Positions 1 to 8,549 are shown, numbered from the stretch's first letter. The stretch: DNA of 64,000 bases from Prauserella_A sp040645195 (GCF_040645195.1 NZ_JBEYXW010000009.1:110637-174636); one strand, 5' to 3'. A program made the numbers and translations. The notes: generated from the sequence alone by a model not told the origin.

Positions 1-2
1 TC

Positions 3-275
3 GAGGACGTCTACCTCAACGTCCACGTCCCCGGTGTGCGGAGGCTGCCCCGGCTGCGCCGGCATACCGTCATGCGCGCCGTCGACTGGCCCGCGGGCGT
101 GCACGCGCAGGCATGGCGTAGCGCGGAGATCCGCTTCGACAGCGCGGAAGACTTCGAGGCCACCTTCGGCTCCGAGGACTACGCCCCGATCCGCCGAGAC
201 GGCTTCACCGCCTCGGTCGCCGGCCCGGACGTCGACATCTACCGCATCGACGAGGAGTGGACCCCGGCAACCTGA
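3..275 (+). CDS. EthD-like protein, 3' part only
   Basis: The frame is open from the left edge to a TGA at 273-275, so this is the last ~90 residues of a gene that begins outside the window. It opens with a segment resembling the HxPxxRRLPGLRRYT part of EthD/ferredoxin-like dimeric barrel proteins (here VHVPGVRRLPRLRRHTV). A later stretch, ..EIRFDSAEDFEATFGSEDY.., matches the usual 'fraction of residues in the second strand' part of the same fold. Such small proteins often accompany oxidative catabolic genes, but none has a secure reaction. Family assignment is by motif memory only; the first half is not visible. An ATG at 36 is internal to the domain and is not the likely start. Confidence 0.55.
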   Translation, partial: EDVYLNVHVPGVRRLPRLRRHTVMRAVDWPAGVHAQAWRSAEIRFDSAEDFEATFGSEDYAPIRRDGFTASVAGPDVDIYRIDEEWTPAT

Positions 276-635
276 GGAGGGCCCTCAGGTAGGCCGGCAG
301 GCGTTCGGGATGTCCTCCGACTCAGGGCGTAGGCAGCACCTGCAGCGTGCGTGCCGCCTTTAGGAAGTCCTCGTGGGTGGGTTTCTGCAGATCCGGCCGA
401 ACATCTTCCACGTCGCGAAGTTGTCGGCGGCCGGCGTGGTTCTCCGGCCCCAGCTCCGGCGACGGCGCCTTCATCAGGCGTGCCGTGAGTCGTCCAGCCG
501 CCGTTCCACGCAACTTCACCCGCTACTGGCAACCGATCGTTTGGTTATGCTGCCGGGTCCAGCATATTCTAGCTGTACTTTCGCCACCACTGGCTGACGA
601 GCGTTCATCTGACTCACCGACCTCTGAGGAGCAGC
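276..635. other. Intergenic region with an operator, no convincing gene
   Basis: Between the EthD-like tail and the LLM gene I see no gene with recognisable homology. A 65-codon minus-strand frame (322-519) ends with a plausible protein-like tail (..DLQKPTHEDFLKAARTL..) and could be the remnant of a larger protein, but I cannot name it. The right part holds the inverted-repeat operator at 531-546 and the GAGGAG ribosome binding site just before 636. Confidence 0.4.
531..546. promoter_or_regulatory. Putative TetR-family operator upstream of the LLM gene
   Basis: AACCGATCGTTTGGTT, an AACC..GGTT inverted repeat 90 bases before the 636 start. It shares the CAAnCGnnTGGTT core with the other operator-like sites in this window. 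Confidence 0.55.
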
Positions 636-1598
636 ATGCTCGACCGGATCCACATCGCGCTGGGCACCGATTCACTCTCCCGGGCCGACCTCGTACGGGT
701 GGCTCACTCGGCGGAGGATCTCGGGTTCCGGGGACTCTGGCTCACCGAGGCGCTCGGGCGCGACGCGTTCAGCGTGCTCACCGAGATCGCGCTCTCCACC
801 AGGCGGCTCGAACTCGGCACGGGCATCGTCAACGTGTTCGGCCGCTCTCCGGCGACGCTCGCCCAGGCCGCGGTCAGCCTCAGCGAAGCCGCCGGCGGGC
901 GGCCGGTTCATCTCGGTATCGGCACGAGTGGGAGGGCGGTCATCGAAGGTTTCCACGGTGTCCCGTTTCACCGGCCCGTCGCGCGCCTGCGGGACTACGT
1001 CCGGATCCTGAAGTCCACTTTGGCCAATGGGGTGGTCGGGTTCGACGGCGATGTCGTCCGGACACACACGTTCCGGCTCGCGGCCCGGCCGGCCGGGCCG
1101 GTGGACGTGTTCGTCGCGGGGCTCACACCCGCCTCGCAAAGCGTCGCCGCAGAGGCCGGCGGCTGGCTGCCGATCTGGTTTGACGAGCAGGAAATCCCCG
1201 ACTCCCCCGCGGCCACTGGCCGGATCGCGGCGTACTACTACACGTCGGTGAACGCCGGGGACCCGGCAACCGCACAGGACGAGGTCCGCCGGAGCGCGGC
1301 GTGGTACCTGGCCGCGAACGGCACCGCCTACGCCAACTTGTTCCGTCGGCGGGGATACGGCGAGGAGGTCGACCGGGTAATCGACCACTGGCGGCGTGGT
1401 GACCGCGCGGGCGCCCGCGCGGCCGTGCCGGACGAGATCGTGACGACCAGCGGCCTGGCCGGCACACCGGATGCGGTGCTGGCGAGGCTCGCGACGGTGC
1501 TGGCCGCGGGCGTCACCGACCCGGTCCTCCGCTTTCCCGACGGCGCCCCGGCCGACCGGATCGCCGAGATGCTGACCCTATTGTCCACGGTGGACTAG
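636..1598 (+). CDS. LLM-class (F420/flavin-dependent) oxidoreductase
   Basis: A 320-residue luciferase-like monooxygenase fold protein. The N-terminus (HIALGTDSLSRADLVRVAHSAEDLGFRGLWLTEA) and the ..ALSTRRLELGTGIVNVFGRSPATLAQAAVSL.. stretch are typical of the actinobacterial F420-dependent LLM subfamily (the family of methylenetetrahydromethanopterin reductase and many hydride-transfer enzymes). The C-terminal part ..GLAGTPDAVLARLATVLAAGVTDPVLRFP.. is the usual substrate-side region. The start at 636 is set by GAGGAG 6 bases upstream. It stands alone and faces the convergent hydratase at 1709-2539. An operator-like repeat at 531-546 suggests control with the rest of the island. Cofactor (F420 versus FMN) and substrate cannot be decided from sequence alone. 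Confidence 0.8.
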   Translation: MLDRIHIALGTDSLSRADLVRVAHSAEDLGFRGLWLTEALGRDAFSVLTEIALSTRRLELGTGIVNVFGRSPATLAQAAVSLSEAAGGRPVHLGIGTSGRAVIEGFHGVPFHRPVARLRDYVRILKSTLANGVVGFDGDVVRTHTFRLAARPAGPVDVFVAGLTPASQSVAAEAGGWLPIWFDEQEIPDSPAATGRIAAYYYTSVNAGDPATAQDEVRRSAAWYLAANGTAYANLFRRRGYGEEVDRVIDHWRRGDRAGARAAVPDEIVTTSGLAGTPDAVLARLATVLAAGVTDPVLRFPDGAPADRIAEMLTLLSTVD

Positions 1599-1708
1599 CC
1601 ATAATCGTGGTACTCGACGAGCGCATGCGGTCGAATCGTTAATATTTGCTCCTCGTCGAGACTTCGCTCAATGTGACCAAGAGCCATCGTGTGCTGATTG
1701 ATGACAGG

Positions 1709-2539
1709 TCAATCAAACAAGTAGTCACTCGTCCCAGGAGCGGCGTTGTTGTACCGGCGAATCGCCTCCTTCAGCCCAACCTTCCTGACCAGCTCGTGGA
1801 TGTCCCCGACCTCCGCCGTGCCATGGACGAACGCATCGGTCTCCGCACCCATCCCGGCCACGGTGAGGAAACCCTGGAGCTCCAGCACCCGGTTGATCGC
1901 CAGCTTCTTCATCTGCAGCACATTCGCGGGCACCCGCGCGATCGACAGTGCCATGGCTCGCACGTGGTCCTCAAGTTCCGCCGCTGGCACGGCGACGTTG
2001 GCGAAGCCCCACTCTGCGGCGGTCCTGCCGTCGATCCTCCGTCCTGGCATGAACGACATTTCCTTAGCCCGTTGCTGTCCGACCCGGTACGACCACAGCG
2101 GCGAGATGAACCCGCCCCCGGTCGGCAGAAACGGCGAAGCGGCGACGACGGCGTCTTCTGCGACGACGGTGATGTCGCAGAAGCACACCAGCTGCGAGGC
2201 GCCAGCCAGGCAGTAGCCGTGCACCGCGGCGATCACCGGCTGCGGGTGGCGCCAGATCCGCGTGAAGCGGTCAATGTAGGCGGCCTGCCGGTTGCGGTCG
2301 GCCACTGGGCTCACGGCGACCCCCAACTCCTGCCCGTCCGGCTTGAGGTCGTGCCCCGCGGAGAACGCGCGGCCGGCGCCACGGAGCACGACCACACGAG
2401 TGTCGCTGTCTTCGAGATCGCTCAGCGCGCCCGCCAGCTGGTCGAGCATCTCCATCGAGATGGCGTTCAGTCGTTCCGGGCGATTGAAGGTGAGCCAGGC
2501 GATCGGTCCTTCCCGGTCCACCAGCAGGCTGTCGGCCAT
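1709..2539 (-). CDS. Enoyl-CoA hydratase/isomerase family protein
   Basis: A 276-residue crotonase-fold protein. The start of the fold (ITWLTFNRPER-like: IAWLTFNRPERLNAIS), the oxyanion-hole segment GAGRAFSAGHDLK and the second one near CLAGASQLVCFCDITV are visible. Length is normal for the family (about 260-280). The residue usually contributing the first catalytic Glu lies in a Ser/Gln-containing stretch (AGASQLV), so hydratase activity is uncertain and a CoA hydrolase or isomerase role is possible. I prefer the ATG at 2539 over the one at 2557: a CGGAG lies 8 bases before 2539, while 2557 has no ribosome binding site and sits against the half-operator GTTTGG at 2564-2569. It is transcribed away from the TetR gene's 3' side as a single gene. 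Confidence 0.78.
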   Translation of the reverse strand: MADSLLVDREGPIAWLTFNRPERLNAISMEMLDQLAGALSDLEDSDTRVVVLRGAGRAFSAGHDLKPDGQELGVAVSPVADRNRQAAYIDRFTRIWRHPQPVIAAVHGYCLAGASQLVCFCDITVVAEDAVVAASPFLPTGGGFISPLWSYRVGQQRAKEMSFMPGRRIDGRTAAEWGFANVAVPAAELEDHVRAMALSIARVPANVLQMKKLAINRVLELQGFLTVAGMGAETDAFVHGTAEVGDIHELVRKVGLKEAIRRYNNAAPGTSDYLFD

Positions 2540-2969
2540 TGTCTCGACTCCGTCCATACGACTGTTTGGCTAGCATCGTAAGACGTGTCGCTTGGGTGTT
2601 GGCCTGCCTAACACATATGGACGAACCCGGACGACTTCCGCCGACGGGCTCGCGAGTGCCTCGATCGGTCGGTGCCGAAGCGGAAAAATCGGCACGCGGG
2701 GCGCCCTGGGAGGAAGAGACCACAGAGATTCCGGCGCGATTGGAACCGCAAGCTCATCGAGGAGGCACACACACAGAGGGATTCGACCGGATCGGGATGG
2801 ATCCTCACCGCGAAGTTCAGCGCGCACGGTACGGTCGATCGACGAAGCTGGTTGCTGCCGGGATTCTCAATGGCACGCGAATCTGGTGCCAGGGTTTTGT
2901 CAGAACCCAGTGCCGGATCAGACCTCGCCAGTGCCCATCAACCGACGGGCCAGATTATTCAGCACACTC

Positions 2970-3626
2970 CTATTTGGCGCGCGCGCGGCCCCGGGCCGGC
3001 TGCTTGGTGCGGGGCGACGGGCTCTCACCGGTGAGCGAGGCCAGCGCCATCTGCGTGAACGCCTCGACGATCTCCGTCGGCGCGTACAAACCGTCTGGCC
3101 GGTACCAGGTGGACACGTTGTTGAGCGACCCCAGGATGAGATGCGTCGCCAGGCGAGGCTCAACGTGGGGCGCGATTTCGCCCTGCTGCGCGGCCTTCTC
3201 GATCAGGCCGCGCAGAAATCCCTGGAACTCGCGCCGCTCGTCGCGCACCTTCTCCAGCCGCTCACCGGTGAGCCACCGGCCCTCGTTGAAGTAAATGCTG
3301 ACGCGTTCGATGTTGTGCAGGTACCAGGCCCCGATGTCGGTCAGGTACGTGCGCAGTTGCTCGAGCGGGTCGTCGGAGGCCTCGACGGCCGCGCGCATGA
3401 TCTCCGAGGCGCGCTCGTGCGAGTGGGCACAGATCCGGTACAGCAAGTCCTCTTTGGAATCGATGTAGTGATACAGGCTGCCCTTCAGCACACCGACGAT
3501 GTCGGCGACGTCCTGCAGTGAAGCCGCGAGGTAGCCCTTGTCGTGAAAGACACGAACCGCGGCATCGACGATCTCCGGCTCGCGGTTCCGGCGATCGGTC
3601 GTGCCGGACTTGCGCCTGGTCGCCAT
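2970..3626 (-). CDS. TetR/AcrR transcriptional regulator, KstR2-like
   Basis: 218 residues. The N-terminal helix-turn-helix runs from about residue 17 to 62 (IVDAAVRVFHDKGY...LQDVADIVGVLKGSLYHYIDSKEDLL), the classical TetR DNA-binding signature. The C-terminal ligand/dimer domain includes ..WYLHNIERVSIYFNEGRWLTGERLEKV.., a pattern I associate with KstR2-type regulators that bind acyl-CoA ligands. The tail is Lys/Arg rich. AAGGAAG precedes the ATG at 3626. A probable operator at 3663-3680 upstream suggests autoregulation. It is the only intact TetR in the catabolic half, so it is the best candidate for the factor that binds the repeated ACCAA(n)TTGGT sites (inference). A broken homologue lies at 27861-28398. 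Confidence 0.85.
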   Translation of the reverse strand: MATRRKSGTTDRRNREPEIVDAAVRVFHDKGYLAASLQDVADIVGVLKGSLYHYIDSKEDLLYRICAHSHERASEIMRAAVEASDDPLEQLRTYLTDIGAWYLHNIERVSIYFNEGRWLTGERLEKVRDERREFQGFLRGLIEKAAQQGEIAPHVEPRLATHLILGSLNNVSTWYRPDGLYAPTEIVEAFTQMALASLTGESPSPRTKQPARGRARAK

Positions 3627-3662
3627 GGACTTCCTTTCGACGAGGTTCCGTCAATGCTACCT

Positions 3663-3680
3663 CCTCAAACGGGTGGTCGA
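3663..3680. promoter_or_regulatory. Weak operator-like repeat upstream of the TetR gene
   Basis: CCTCAAACGGGTGGTCGA is close to the better site at 7489-7506 (shared CAAACGGGT core) and lies ~40 bases before the TetR start. A second AACCAAACGAG half-site is at 3740-3750. Autoregulation is inferred. Confidence 0.35.
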
Positions 3681-3764
3681 CTACTTGACCGCCGTGAATC
3701 CCGCAACAAGAGGCTCAGATACCGGTTTGTCCCTGGTCCAACCAAACGAGGGTCGGGCGTTTGC

Positions 3765-3875
3765 TCAACCGCCGACGAGGATCATCCCGATGTTCCATCC
3801 GATCGACGTCCCGGTGAACCGGATGGCGCGCGGGTACAGCTCCGGTGACAGCGCGTAGCCAGTGACGTGCAGGAA
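3765..3875 (-). pseudogene. MFS transporter remnant (C-terminal fragment)
   Basis: About 35 codons in the minus strand, between an in-frame TAG near 3878 and a TGA at 3765-3767, read ..GYALSPELYPRAIRFTG.. followed by SIGWNIGMILVGG. This is the conserved ELYPTxIRYTGxSxGxxxGxxxGGG segment of metabolite:H+ symporters of the major facilitator superfamily. No further transmembrane helices follow on either side, so only a shred of the gene remains. It sits directly downstream of the acyl-CoA ligase in the same direction, where an uptake permease for the operon's substrate would be expected. Confidence 0.6.
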
Positions 3876-3932
3876 CTAGCTGTTCACCAGGGCCGGTTCT
3901 TCACGCGGTTTGGTCGTCGTAGGCGGCCTCGC

Positions 3933-5483
3933 TCACCACGTCACCCCCTGGGCTTCGCGGTCCCACGCGTTGCCCACGCCCTCCTCGCGTAGCTTGTACT
4001 TGTGGATCCGGCCGGTTTCGGTGCGGGGGAAATCAGTTCGGAACTCCACGTAGCGCGGCACCTCGAAGTCCGCGAGCCGGTGGCGGGCCCACTCGATGAC
4101 GTCACGGGGTTCCAGCGTCGCGCCGGGCCGGGCACTGACGAAGACCTTGACGTCGTCCTCCGAAAGCTCGGACGGGACCGCGACCGCGGCGGCCTCAAGG
4201 ATGTCCGGATGCTGGGTGATGGCCTTCTCCACGAGGAACGACGAGATGTTCTCGCCGCGGCGGCGGATAGTGTCCTTCATCCGGTCCACGAACACGTGGT
4301 AGCCGTCCTCGCGCCGGTAACCGGCGTCGCCGGTGTGGAACCAGCCGCCACGTACCGCTTCCGCGGTCTTCTCCGGTTCCCGGAAGTATTCGGACAGGAA
4401 CGCGCCGGGAATTCGGCTGCGGGTCACGATCTCGCCGATGACCCCGGGGGCGCATTCGGTGCCGTCCGCGTCGACGATCTTGATCTCGTTGTGGTCGAGC
4501 GGGATGCCGATGGTGCCCGACCTGGTGTCCGACACCGGGTTCTTGCACGCCATGGTGCCGGTCTCGGTCAGCCCGTAACCGTCGACGATGCGCACGCCGA
4601 AGCGTTCCTCGAGCGGCCGGTGCAGCGATTCCGGCACTGGCGCCGCCGCCATGAACCGCAGCCGCGTGCGCCGCTCGATGGGATCCGGATCGCGTTTTTC
4701 CAGGAGCGACAGCATCGAGCCGAGCAGGTTGGTGATGGTGGCACCGCTGTCGGCGATCCAGGTCCAAAAGCGACTCAGCGAGAATTTTCCGTTGAGCGCT
4801 ATCGCGCCGCCACAGACCAGCGAGGCCATCATCGTCGTCTGCTGGGCGTTGCAGTGAAACAGCGGCAGGCAGGTGTGCAGCACGTCCTCTTCGCCGAGAC
4901 CGTAGTGCTTGGCGAAGTAGCGGCCGGTGTTCAGGTAGCTCGCATGCGAAAGCACCACACCCTTGGGCGGTCCCGTCGTGCCGGATGTGTAGATGATCGA
5001 CATCGGGTCCAGCAGTTCGTGCTCGACCGGCTTCGGATCTCCGTGTGAATCGAAGACTTCGCCAAGGCTCCCGGTGGCGACTCGCCACCTCAGCGCCGGG
5101 AGCGGGTTGATCGCGTCCAGCCGAGGCACGAGATCGTTGTCCGCCACGATCCCGGCGGCACCCGAATGCTCCAGCGTGTAGTGCAATCCCTCCCCCACCG
5201 AGGAAGCATTCACCGGCACTGAAACCGCTCCCGCGCGGGCGATGCCGAAGAACACCGGCAGGAACTCCAGTGAGTTCGTCATCAGCATCGCGACCCGGTC
5301 GCCGCGTCGGATTCCGTTGCGCCGCAACCAGACCGCAACGTTGGCTGATAGCCGATCGAGATCCGCGTAAGAGTAGCTCCTGCCCTCGAAGGTCGCCCAC
5401 GTTCGTTCGCCGTACCGGGCGGCGCGTGCCCGGACGAGCTCGGGCACTGAGCGTGCGGGCAACTCGATCTCCTGCGACGTCAC
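3933..5483 (-). CDS. Acyl-CoA ligase (class I adenylate-forming)
   Basis: 516 residues with all landmarks of an ATP-dependent acid:CoA ligase: IIYTSGTTGPPKGVV (phosphate loop), YGLTETG, GWFHTGDAGYRREDG, the hinge DRMKDTIRRRGENIS and the C-terminal lysine in PRTETGRIHKYKL. The overall pattern (short, RxGENIS hinge) resembles the crotonobetaine/carnitine-CoA and cyclohexanecarboxylate-CoA ligase branch. It should activate the carboxylic acid that the island degrades. The GTG start at 5483 overlaps the TGA of the biotin carboxylase gene (GTGA), so the BCCP-carboxylase-ligase genes form one translationally coupled operon. The substrate cannot be read from sequence. Confidence 0.88.
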   Translation of the reverse strand: MTSQEIELPARSVPELVRARAARYGERTWATFEGRSYSYADLDRLSANVAVWLRRNGIRRGDRVAMLMTNSLEFLPVFFGIARAGAVSVPVNASSVGEGLHYTLEHSGAAGIVADNDLVPRLDAINPLPALRWRVATGSLGEVFDSHGDPKPVEHELLDPMSIIYTSGTTGPPKGVVLSHASYLNTGRYFAKHYGLGEEDVLHTCLPLFHCNAQQTTMMASLVCGGAIALNGKFSLSRFWTWIADSGATITNLLGSMLSLLEKRDPDPIERRTRLRFMAAAPVPESLHRPLEERFGVRIVDGYGLTETGTMACKNPVSDTRSGTIGIPLDHNEIKIVDADGTECAPGVIGEIVTRSRIPGAFLSEYFREPEKTAEAVRGGWFHTGDAGYRREDGYHVFVDRMKDTIRRRGENISSFLVEKAITQHPDILEAAAVAVPSELSEDDVKVFVSARPGATLEPRDVIEWARHRLADFEVPRYVEFRTDFPRTETGRIHKYKLREEGVGNAWDREAQGVTW

Positions 5484-6862
5484 AACTTATCCTTCCTCAG
5501 GAACTCCTCCTCCAACCAGCGTGTGGTAACCGGGGACTTCTGGAAGTCCCCGGATTCCAGGACGGCGCACTGGAGGGGGATCGTGGTCGAGATGCCCTCG
5601 ATTCGCGCGCCGCGGAGCACCCGCGACATCAGCGCGATCGCCCGGGCGCGGGTCGGCGCATGTGTGATGATCTTGGCAACGAGCGAGTCGTAGTGCGGCG
5701 ACACAACCGCGCCGGGGTGGGCAAAGGTGTCGACGCGCACGCCCGCGCCCGCGGGTAGCGCCCAGCCGATGATCGTGCCGGGCGTGGGCAGGAATCCCCG
5801 CTCGGGATCTTCGGCGTTGACGCGGACCTCGACAGCGTGTCCGTTGAGGACAATGTCTTCCTGCCGGAAGGACAAGGGGCGCCCGGCGGCCACCCGAAGC
5901 TGCTCGCGGACGATGTCGATGCCGGTCACCATCTCCGAGACCGGGTGCTCGACCTGAACGCGCGCGTTGACTTCCAGGAACACGAAGTCTTCGCGGTCGA
6001 CGTCGACGAGGAACTCGACCGTGCCCGCGCCGACGTAACCCAGCTCCGCGGCGAGCCGCACCGCGGAGCTGCGGATGGCCTCCGACAGCGAGGTCGGCAG
6101 GTTCGGCGCCGGTCCCTCCTCGATCAGTTTCTGGTGCCGGCGCTGGGTGGAGCAGTCGCGGTCGCCGAGGTGGCAGACGTTGCCGTGGGTGTCGGCGATG
6201 ACCTGGACTTCGACGTGACGCGCATGGGCGACATACCGTTCCAGGTAAAGCCGCCCGTCACCGAAGGCCTGCTCGGCCTCGCGATGGGCGTTGTCGAACC
6301 GGGGGCCGATCTCGGACTCCGCGCGGATGATGGACATGCCGCGCCCGCCACCACCGGCGGAGGCCTTGAGCATCATCGGCAGGCTCGCGTCCCCGTCGAG
6401 CGCCTCGGCCAGGGCATCCTCGGCCTCCGCGCGAGACGACAGCAGACGGCTGCGACCGCCGATGGGGATGCCGGTCTTCTCCGCGACGTCGCGCGCGGTT
6501 ATCTTGTCGCCGGCCCGGCGCATCACCTCACCCGGCGGGCCGACAAATATCAGCCCGTTGTCCGCGCACGCCTCCGCCAACTCAGGGCGCTCGGAAAGGA
6601 ACCCATAGCCGGGATGGACGGCGTCACACCCGGTCGACAACGCGGCCTGCACGACACGGTCCACCGCGAGATAGCTCTGCGACGCCACGCCGGGCCCGAT
6701 CACCACCACGCGGTCGGCGAGCTGCGCTGCCGGCGAGTCACGGTCCACATCGGACACCGCGAGCACGGCCTCGATCTCCTCGTCGAAGCACGCGCGCAGG
6801 ATACGCAGTGCGATCTCCCCGCGGTTGGCAACCAAAACGCGGCGCAGGCTCGGCTCAGGCAT
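5480..6862 (-). CDS. Biotin carboxylase subunit
   Basis: 460 residues, the normal size of a free biotin carboxylase (AccC type). It begins with RRVLVANRGEIALRILRAC and contains the ATP-grasp glycine loop (KASAGGGGRGMSII), the HARHVEVQVIAD motif and EVNARVQVEHPVSEM, all hallmark segments. It carboxylates biotin held on the BCCP encoded immediately upstream. The ATG at 6862 is preferred because the family motif begins 8 residues later; it overlaps the BCCP stop by 8 bases. No carboxyltransferase subunit is encoded in this operon or elsewhere in the window, so the acceptor acyl-CoA is unknown. Confidence 0.9.
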   Translation of the reverse strand: MPEPSLRRVLVANRGEIALRILRACFDEEIEAVLAVSDVDRDSPAAQLADRVVVIGPGVASQSYLAVDRVVQAALSTGCDAVHPGYGFLSERPELAEACADNGLIFVGPPGEVMRRAGDKITARDVAEKTGIPIGGRSRLLSSRAEAEDALAEALDGDASLPMMLKASAGGGGRGMSIIRAESEIGPRFDNAHREAEQAFGDGRLYLERYVAHARHVEVQVIADTHGNVCHLGDRDCSTQRRHQKLIEEGPAPNLPTSLSEAIRSSAVRLAAELGYVGAGTVEFLVDVDREDFVFLEVNARVQVEHPVSEMVTGIDIVREQLRVAAGRPLSFRQEDIVLNGHAVEVRVNAEDPERGFLPTPGTIIGWALPAGAGVRVDTFAHPGAVVSPHYDSLVAKIITHAPTRARAIALMSRVLRGARIEGISTTIPLQCAVLESGDFQKSPVTTRWLEEEFLRKDKL

Positions 6863-7346
6863 CGGGCCGGATCGCAACGAGAGGCGTGCCGTACTCGACC
6901 TGCTCGGCGTTCGCCGGGAAGACCGCGGTGACCGTGCCCGCGCGATCGGCGGCCACATTGCTCATCAGCTTCATCACCTCGACGATGCCGATGGTGTCGC
7001 CCGCCTCGACCTTCGAACCGATGTCGACGAACGGCGGCGCACCCGGCGAGGGCGAGCGCCAGAACACGCCGACACTCGGGGAAGGCACCACATGATCCTC
7101 CGCGCTGGAGGTGTCCTGCGGTGCGGGCGGTGCCGGTTCGGATACGGCGGCAACGACGGGAGCCGGGGCCGGATCGGGTGCTTCCGGTGCCGGCGTGGCG
7201 GCGATCGCGGTGGGCGCGGTGGGCGGCGGCAGGTCGTCGCGGCCCACAGCGATGCGCACGCCGTCCACGACGATCTCCGCCTGGTCCCAGCTGGACTTGT
7301 CGAGCGCGTCGAGGATGCGCGCGATGTCGTCGGGGGTGAGGGGCAT
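6855..7346 (-). CDS. Biotin carboxyl carrier protein
   Basis: 163 residues: an N-terminal helical segment (PLTPDDIARILDALDKSSWDQ), a long Pro/Ala linker and a C-terminal biotinyl domain ending at 6855. The biotin attachment site is EVMKLM, a variant of the usual EAMKM with Val for Ala; the acceptor lysine is present. The upstream ATG at 7400 would add 18 residues, but 7346 has AAGGAG 9 bases before it and matches the family start. It is the first gene of the BCCP-carboxylase-ligase operon, with an operator-like repeat at 7489-7506. Confidence 0.85.
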   Translation of the reverse strand: MPLTPDDIARILDALDKSSWDQAEIVVDGVRIAVGRDDLPPPTAPTAIAATPAPEAPDPAPAPVVAAVSEPAPPAPQDTSSAEDHVVPSPSVGVFWRSPSPGAPPFVDIGSKVEAGDTIGIVEVMKLMSNVAADRAGTVTAVFPANAEQVEYGTPLVAIRPDA

Positions 7347-7488
7347 GGCACTCGCTCCTTGCGCCGATCCGGCCGTCCGCTCGGTAGCGGGACTACTCAT
7401 CGCATCCTGCCCTCGCCACGCCCGCTCATGCGAACTCGCGCCATCACAGACCTCCTCGTCCGCACTGCTGCTGTCTCACAACGAAGTT

Positions 7489-7506
7489 ACCAAACGGGTA
7501 GTTGGT
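7489..7506. promoter_or_regulatory. Putative operator upstream of the carboxylase/ligase operon
   Basis: ACCAAACGGGTAGTTGGT: inverted ACCAA and TTGGT arms separated by 8 bases, between the hydrolase stop and the BCCP start. Confidence 0.62.
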
Positions 7507-8370
7507 TCACAAGACGGCGAGCAGGGCCGAGGTCAGCTCGCGCGGTTCGTCCAGCAGCACCTGATGACCCGCACGTAGCACGCGGCGCACCCGGACGTCA
7601 CCGCCCAGCAGCCGCACCATGGTGCGCTCGATCTGGTCGGTGAACAGGCCGTGTTCGGCCCGCACGATCGTGACCGGGCAGGCCATCGGCGCCAGGTCAG
7701 TGGGCAGCATCGCCGGTCGGTCGTGAACGAGGGGATCGACCTTCCAGGCCCAGCCACTGGTCACCTGGCGCACGGAGGTCTCCGCGATGTGGTCGAGTAT
7801 GTACGGCAGACCCTGGTGCCGCAGCGCCTTGCGAACCCGTGCCACCGCTTCGGCGCGCGTCGGCAGCACGCGCGCGGACGGCTGGGCACGGCGACGGCGC
7901 AACGCCTCCTGCTGGTCGGTGCGCTCACGCACGGCGCCGTCCACGACCACTGCCCTGCCGATCCGTGCGCCCACGAGCCCGGCCACGGCGAGCGTCACCA
8001 TGCCGCCGAGGCTGTGCCCGACAACGGAAGGACGGGGCCCCAACCCGAGCGGCCCGAGAAGATCGACGACGTCCGCGGCCCATCCGGCGATGCTGTAGCG
8101 CAGGCGCCGTCCGGAGTCCCCGTGCCCGGCAAGGTCGATCGCGACGACCCGGCGGGATCCCGCACCGACGAGATACGGTCCGATGTGATCCCACCAGTGC
8201 GCGTGCGCAGCCACGCCGTGCAGCAGTAGGCAACCGTTCTCGGCGCGTTCCGGGCCCCAGGCCCGGTAGGCGATCGATGTACCCCGCACGTCAACCTTGC
8301 CGGTCGCGACCGGACGGGCCAGTGTTTCGGTGAACCATGCAGGGACCGCCGACTCGGAGGTCTCACTCAT
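7507..8370 (-). CDS. Alpha/beta hydrolase
   Basis: 287 residues. The fold begins ..VDVRGTSIAYRAWGPE.. with the oxyanion segment LLHGVAAHAHWW, the nucleophile elbow GHSLGG, an acidic region near ..MACPVTIVRAEHGLFTD.. and a C-terminal His in RAGHQVLLDEP, i.e. a complete Ser-Asp/Glu-His set. Such enzymes in catabolic clusters cleave esters, lactones or C-C bonds of ring-fission products; the sequence does not single out one. It lies downstream of a perfect 23-bp palindrome and is probably transcribed alone; its 3' end abuts the operator of the BCCP operon, which may therefore be partly read through. Confidence 0.8.
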   Translation of the reverse strand: MSETSESAVPAWFTETLARPVATGKVDVRGTSIAYRAWGPERAENGCLLLHGVAAHAHWWDHIGPYLVGAGSRRVVAIDLAGHGDSGRRLRYSIAGWAADVVDLLGPLGLGPRPSVVGHSLGGMVTLAVAGLVGARIGRAVVVDGAVRERTDQQEALRRRRAQPSARVLPTRAEAVARVRKALRHQGLPYILDHIAETSVRQVTSGWAWKVDPLVHDRPAMLPTDLAPMACPVTIVRAEHGLFTDQIERTMVRLLGGDVRVRRVLRAGHQVLLDEPRELTSALLAVL

Positions 8371-8404
8371 GGCGGCTCCTCCGTTTCCTCCACAGTGCGA
8401 CCAG

Positions 8405-8427
8405 CCGTATGGTTGGTAACCATACGG
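8405..8427. promoter_or_regulatory. Perfect palindromic operator upstream of the hydrolase
   Basis: Two exact 10-base arms, CCGTATGGTT (8405-8414) and AACCATACGG (8418-8427), around a GGT spacer. The centre (ATGGTTGGTAACCAT) contains the same TGGTTGGT element as the other sites. It lies 35 bases before the hydrolase start and ~120 before the divergent beta-oxidation operon. Confidence 0.68.
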
Positions 8428-8498
8428 ACCGCCAGGGAACCGTCAAGAAGGAGGTTCGCCAAGCAGGTTGACCCGTAGACCATCTGCGATCTACCTTC

Positions 8499-8517
8499 AA
8501 TCAAACGACTGGTTGGG
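8499..8517. promoter_or_regulatory. Putative operator upstream of the beta-oxidation operon
   Basis: AATCAAACGACTGGTTGGG, matching the CAAnCGnnTGGTTGG core, 33 bases before the GTG at 8550. Confidence 0.55.
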
Positions 8518-8549
8518 CACGTAGGAAGAGTGAGCCGGAGAGGAAGCAC

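Noticed and set aside
1613..1660. CTCGACGAG / CTCGTCGAG inverted repeat between convergent genes as a terminator
   Set aside because: The arms are only 9 bases with a 30-base loop, and CTCGACGAG-like words are common in this GC-rich DNA.
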